A DNA stretch of 6,013 nt from Nanobdellota archaeon. Its GTDB lineage: Archaea; Nanobdellota; Nanobdellia; Woesearchaeales; GW2011-AR15. The translations under genes were made by a program, and so were the position numbers. The stretch lies in NCBI GenBank assembly GCA_013335235.1, contig JAAXVZ010000087.1, positions 1-6,013 on the forward strand. The letters are read 5' to 3'. Of the stretch, positions 4,805 to 6,013 are shown piece after piece (positions within the stretch are counted from its first letter, which is position 1; every line of letters starts with the position of its first letter). Below the pieces are notes generated by a model that saw only the letters and a list, made by a program, of their open reading frames with translations, made no database searches and was not told where the DNA came from.

Positions 4805-6013
4805 ATGGAAAAACTCATCAAAAATAAGGCTCACTTGATTGCTCTCGCGTTCATCCTTCTGTTTGGGATATACCTAAGATGGTACCATGTGGAATACCCT
4901 GTCATCGGTTACCATAATTGGAAAGCAGAGCATTATCTGAGCGAAGCGAAGAATTTTGCGCGTGAGGGTTTTTTCAAATACGGCTTTTTCGTGCCTATGA
5001 GAGACACAACTGAAAGTGTTGATGAGGAATCTGGCGGTGCGCACAACGACACATTTCCTACAATCTCTATTATAGTCGGCTTCTTCTTCATGCTGTTCGG
5101 TGAGAACCTTGCCCTGGCGCGCGTCATAAATATCCTGTTTTCCATCGGTACTGTCGCGGCATTCTACTTCCTGATAAAAAAACTGTTTGAAAAAGAGATA
5201 CTGGCGCTATTGTCTGCTCTCTTGATGGCGATAAACCCCATGTATGTGTTCTTTTCACATAATGTTGATGTAATCAACCCTGGTGTTTTCTTTATGGTGC
5301 TAGGCGCATATCTTTATGTGTCATGGCATAAACGCCAGACAGAGATAAGGACGCTTTATTTTGCTGCTTTCGCGGTGGTTATGGCAATTATCACAAAATA
5401 CACTTTTGTGGTGATTGTCTTCCCTATCCTTGCCACTTTCCCCTATAAGAAGTTCATGAAAAAAGAGAATTTCAAGCAGCTTGCTATTTTGGGAGGGATT
5501 GCTTCTATCTTTCCGCTATGGTTCACATACTCTGAACTCTATGTGAAAAAATACATATTCGGAAGGGCGCTTTCAGCAAATGTCCTTGATTCATATGAGA
5601 TCACAAAACTTATTGATTTTTCAGTCATAAGCGATGTTGGGTTCTGGAACACTATGAACTATTATCTTCGTGATAATTTTACGATAATAGGCATTTGGTT
5701 TTCAATCATAGGCATGGTCTTATTCATATATCTCTTTTTCCAGAATAATGAGAAGTTTGGATATAGGTTCACATTAGCCTATCTTGCATCACTAATACTT
5801 TTTGTGATTGTGATGGGATTCAAGTTGTCTGGCCACAGCTATCACCAGTTCCCTGTCGGGCCGCTCATAATCTTCATGATGGCTTATTTCATATATGTGA
5901 TAGGATTTAATCTGGAGAATCTGACAAAGGTAAAACACTTTTCATATATCTTCACAATAATAATGGTTTTTGTAGCTCCCTTGCCTTCAACAAGTGTATA
6001 TGCAAGGTCAATA
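4805..6013 (+). CDS. GT-C fold membrane glycosyltransferase, GT39/PMT-like family (3' end outside window)
   Basis: The frame from ATG 4805 is open to the last base and gives 403 residues without a stop. The protein has a basic start, a first membrane helix (residues 9-26), a long outer loop (27-86), and then repeated hydrophobic helices. This is the plan of polyprenyl-phosphate-sugar dependent GT-C transferases (PMT/ArnT-like, PMT_2 type). The first loop contains GYHNWKAEHYLSEAKNFAREG (35-55), the position where most relatives have a DE(A)xY motif with the catalytic acidic residue. Here the acidic pair is replaced by Lys-Ala, followed by Glu42. After the loop, HNDTFPTISIIVGFFFMLFGENLALARVIN matches the start of the membrane core. 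Such enzymes move sugars from dolichyl-phosphate carriers to lipids or proteins on the outer membrane face. Acceptor and sugar are unknown, and the missing C-terminus may carry further domains. Confidence 0.8.
   Translation, partial: MEKLIKNKAHLIALAFILLFGIYLRWYHVEYPVIGYHNWKAEHYLSEAKNFAREGFFKYGFFVPMRDTTESVDEESGGAHNDTFPTISIIVGFFFMLFGENLALARVINILFSIGTVAAFYFLIKKLFEKEILALLSALLMAINPMYVFFSHNVDVINPGVFFMVLGAYLYVSWHKRQTEIRTLYFAAFAVVMAIITKYTFVVIVFPILATFPYKKFMKKENFKQLAILGGIASIFPLWFTYSELYVKKYIFGRALSANVLDSYEITKLIDFSVISDVGFWNTMNYYLRDNFTIIGIWFSIIGMVLFIYLFFQNNEKFGYRFTLAYLASLILFVIVMGFKLSGHSYHQFPVGPLIIFMMAYFIYVIGFNLENLTKVKHFSYIFTIIMVFVAPLPSTSVYARSI

Noticed and set aside
4933..5145. 70-codon minus-strand open frame within the glycosyltransferase gene
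   Set aside because: It is antisense to a convincing membrane protein and has no promoter or recognisable motif.
1..6013. CRISPR arrays, insertion sequences or integration sites
   Set aside because: No regularly spaced repeats, no transposase or integrase frames and no flanking direct repeats were seen. The genes look like ordinary chromosomal content.

Overview
The window is archaeal. It has an archaeal-type ribosomal protein uS2, a RadB recombination paralogue and a methyltransferase resembling the archaeal COG2521 group. Most genes have a TATA-like box about 24-30 nt before the start codon, so most transcripts are probably leaderless. RadB is typical of Euryarchaeota and some DPANN lineages and is missing from most Crenarchaeota. 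The uS2 sequence and the compact, fairly AT-rich layout would suit a DPANN (Woesearchaeota-like) or related lineage, but the window alone cannot settle this.

Layout, left to right: (1) the C-terminal tail of a membrane protein (1-132, +); (2) a leader of about 120 nt with overlapping alternative hairpins, then rpsB (260-853, +); (3) a convergent PAP2-family membrane phosphatase (875-1435, -); (4) a divergent COG2521-like methyltransferase (1508-2341, +); (5) two tandem peptide-deformylase-like genes (2367-3077 and 3172-3996, +), each with its own promoter; (6) radB (3989-4681, possibly to 4756, -), whose stop codon overlaps that of the second deformylase-like gene in the palindrome TTAATTAA; (7) a multi-spanning GT39/PMT-like glycosyltransferase (4805-6013, +) that runs off the window. 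The radB/glycosyltransferase intergenic region holds a two-fold symmetric TATA box and a 15-bp palindrome.

The most notable content is the tandem deformylase-like pair. Archaea start translation with unformylated methionine, so peptide deformylase is not expected. Both proteins nevertheless keep the complete metal-site signature (EGCGS and HExDH). Both have lost the same part of motif 1 (GxGLAAxQ is replaced by A[IV][CS]SNN) and share a C-terminal extension not found in bacterial deformylase. This looks like a diverged archaeal hydrolase subfamily with an unknown substrate. The methyltransferase immediately upstream may be functionally linked, but each gene seems to have its own promoter.

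The PAP2 phosphatase and the GT-C glycosyltransferase could both act on polyprenyl-phosphate-linked sugar metabolism at the membrane. That link is inferred from their families only.
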